Origin: Thermodesulfobacteriota bacterium
Lineage (GTDB): Bacteria; Desulfobacterota; Desulfobacteria; Desulfobacterales; RPRI01
Direction: 5' to 3'
Assembly (NCBI GenBank): GCA_030836965.1
Contig: JAUPLM010000256.1
Location: forward strand, 1 to 6,187
Length of the DNA: 6,187 nucleotides
Every line of letters starts with the position of its first letter. The stretch's first letter is position 1. Of the stretch, positions 5,979 through 6,187 are shown one piece after another. Below the pieces are notes generated by a model. It was given only the letters and a program-made list of their open reading frames with translations. It did not search any database and was not told the DNA's origin. The position numbers and the translations under genes were made by a program.

Positions 5979-6187
5979 CTAGTACGAATAAGAAACGCTG
6001 ACGGCGCCGAAAATCTGGTCTTTATCCTGAGTTTTGAATTGTTTGGTACGGTAGGTGTAGGAATAGCTTGCTTTGATATTGCCATATCCCAAGCTGATGC
6101 CCGCCATCAGATCCCCTGTAAAGGTTTCTTTATCGACACTGTGGCTGTCCGTGAAGGTGTTGCCGTCAAGGAAAATATCACGCAGGA
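5979..6187 (-). CDS. LpxR-family (DUF2219) outer-membrane lipid A deacylase, C-terminal part
   Basis: The last 68 codons and a TAG stop are present; the 5' part lies beyond the window. The translation contains FLDGNTFTDSHSVDKE, then LMAGISLGYGNIKASYSYTY, RTKQF and QIFGAVSVSYSY. These alternating aromatic and small residues are typical of beta-strands, and the protein ends in Tyr, as expected for the C-terminal signal of outer-membrane barrels. The DGNTF, SHSVDK and RTxxF elements recall the C-terminus of LpxR/DUF2219 proteins, which in Salmonella remove the 3'-acyloxyacyl chain from lipid A. The catalytic residues are in the N-terminal part and cannot be checked, so enzymatic activity is inferred from family. 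It ends 39 bp before the AhpF-like gene with no terminator visible, so the two may share a transcript. Confidence 0.75.
   Translation of the reverse strand, partial: LRDIFLDGNTFTDSHSVDKETFTGDLMAGISLGYGNIKASYSYTYRTKQFKTQDKDQIFGAVSVSYSY

Overview
The window reads as chromosome of a Gram-negative bacterium. The inference rests on an outer-membrane lipid A deacylase fragment and a tripartite TRAP importer that needs a periplasm. The DctP subtype, the PaaK-type CoA ligase beside it and an AhpF-like flavoprotein together resemble anaerobic Deltaproteobacteria (Desulfobacterota). That placement comes from recalled family resemblance, not from a search. Every supported gene lies on the minus strand, so transcription runs from high to low coordinates.

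Layout in transcription order: (1) 6187-5979, the last 68 codons of an LpxR-family (DUF2219) outer-membrane beta-barrel. (2) 5939-4308, a 543-residue flavoprotein with two N-terminal thioredoxin folds (CPYC only in the second) fused to a complete thioredoxin-reductase module (CSTC), as in AhpF; it starts 39 bp after the lpxR-like stop. (3) 4307-4051, the only sizeable intergenic region, with a perfect 19-bp Fur-box-like palindrome, a possible sigma-70 promoter whose -10 sits in a small palindrome, a leader hairpin and a strong ribosome binding site. (4) 4050-3025, the DctP substrate-binding protein. (5) 3018-2980, a hairpin plus T-run shaped like an intrinsic terminator. (6) 2943-2461, DctQ. 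(7) 2468-1167, DctM, overlapping dctQ by 8 bp. (8) 1115 to before base 1, a phenylacetate-CoA ligase-like enzyme cut by the window edge.

How the genes may work together: DctP would capture a solute in the periplasm, DctQM would import it on an ion gradient, and the ligase in the same transcription unit would convert an imported carboxylic acid to its CoA thioester. DctP lacks the two residues (Arg and Asn) that normally hold the ligand carboxylate in this family, so the substrate or its binding mode is probably not that of the C4-dicarboxylate or sialate systems. The hairpin after dctP offers a simple way to make more binding protein than membrane subunits. The LpxR-like and AhpF-like genes upstream look like a separate unit. 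I see no RNA genes, insertion sequences, CRISPR arrays or attachment sites. I recognise most of the individual parts; the uncertain points are the DctP ligand, the partner of the fused reductase, and the control region between them.
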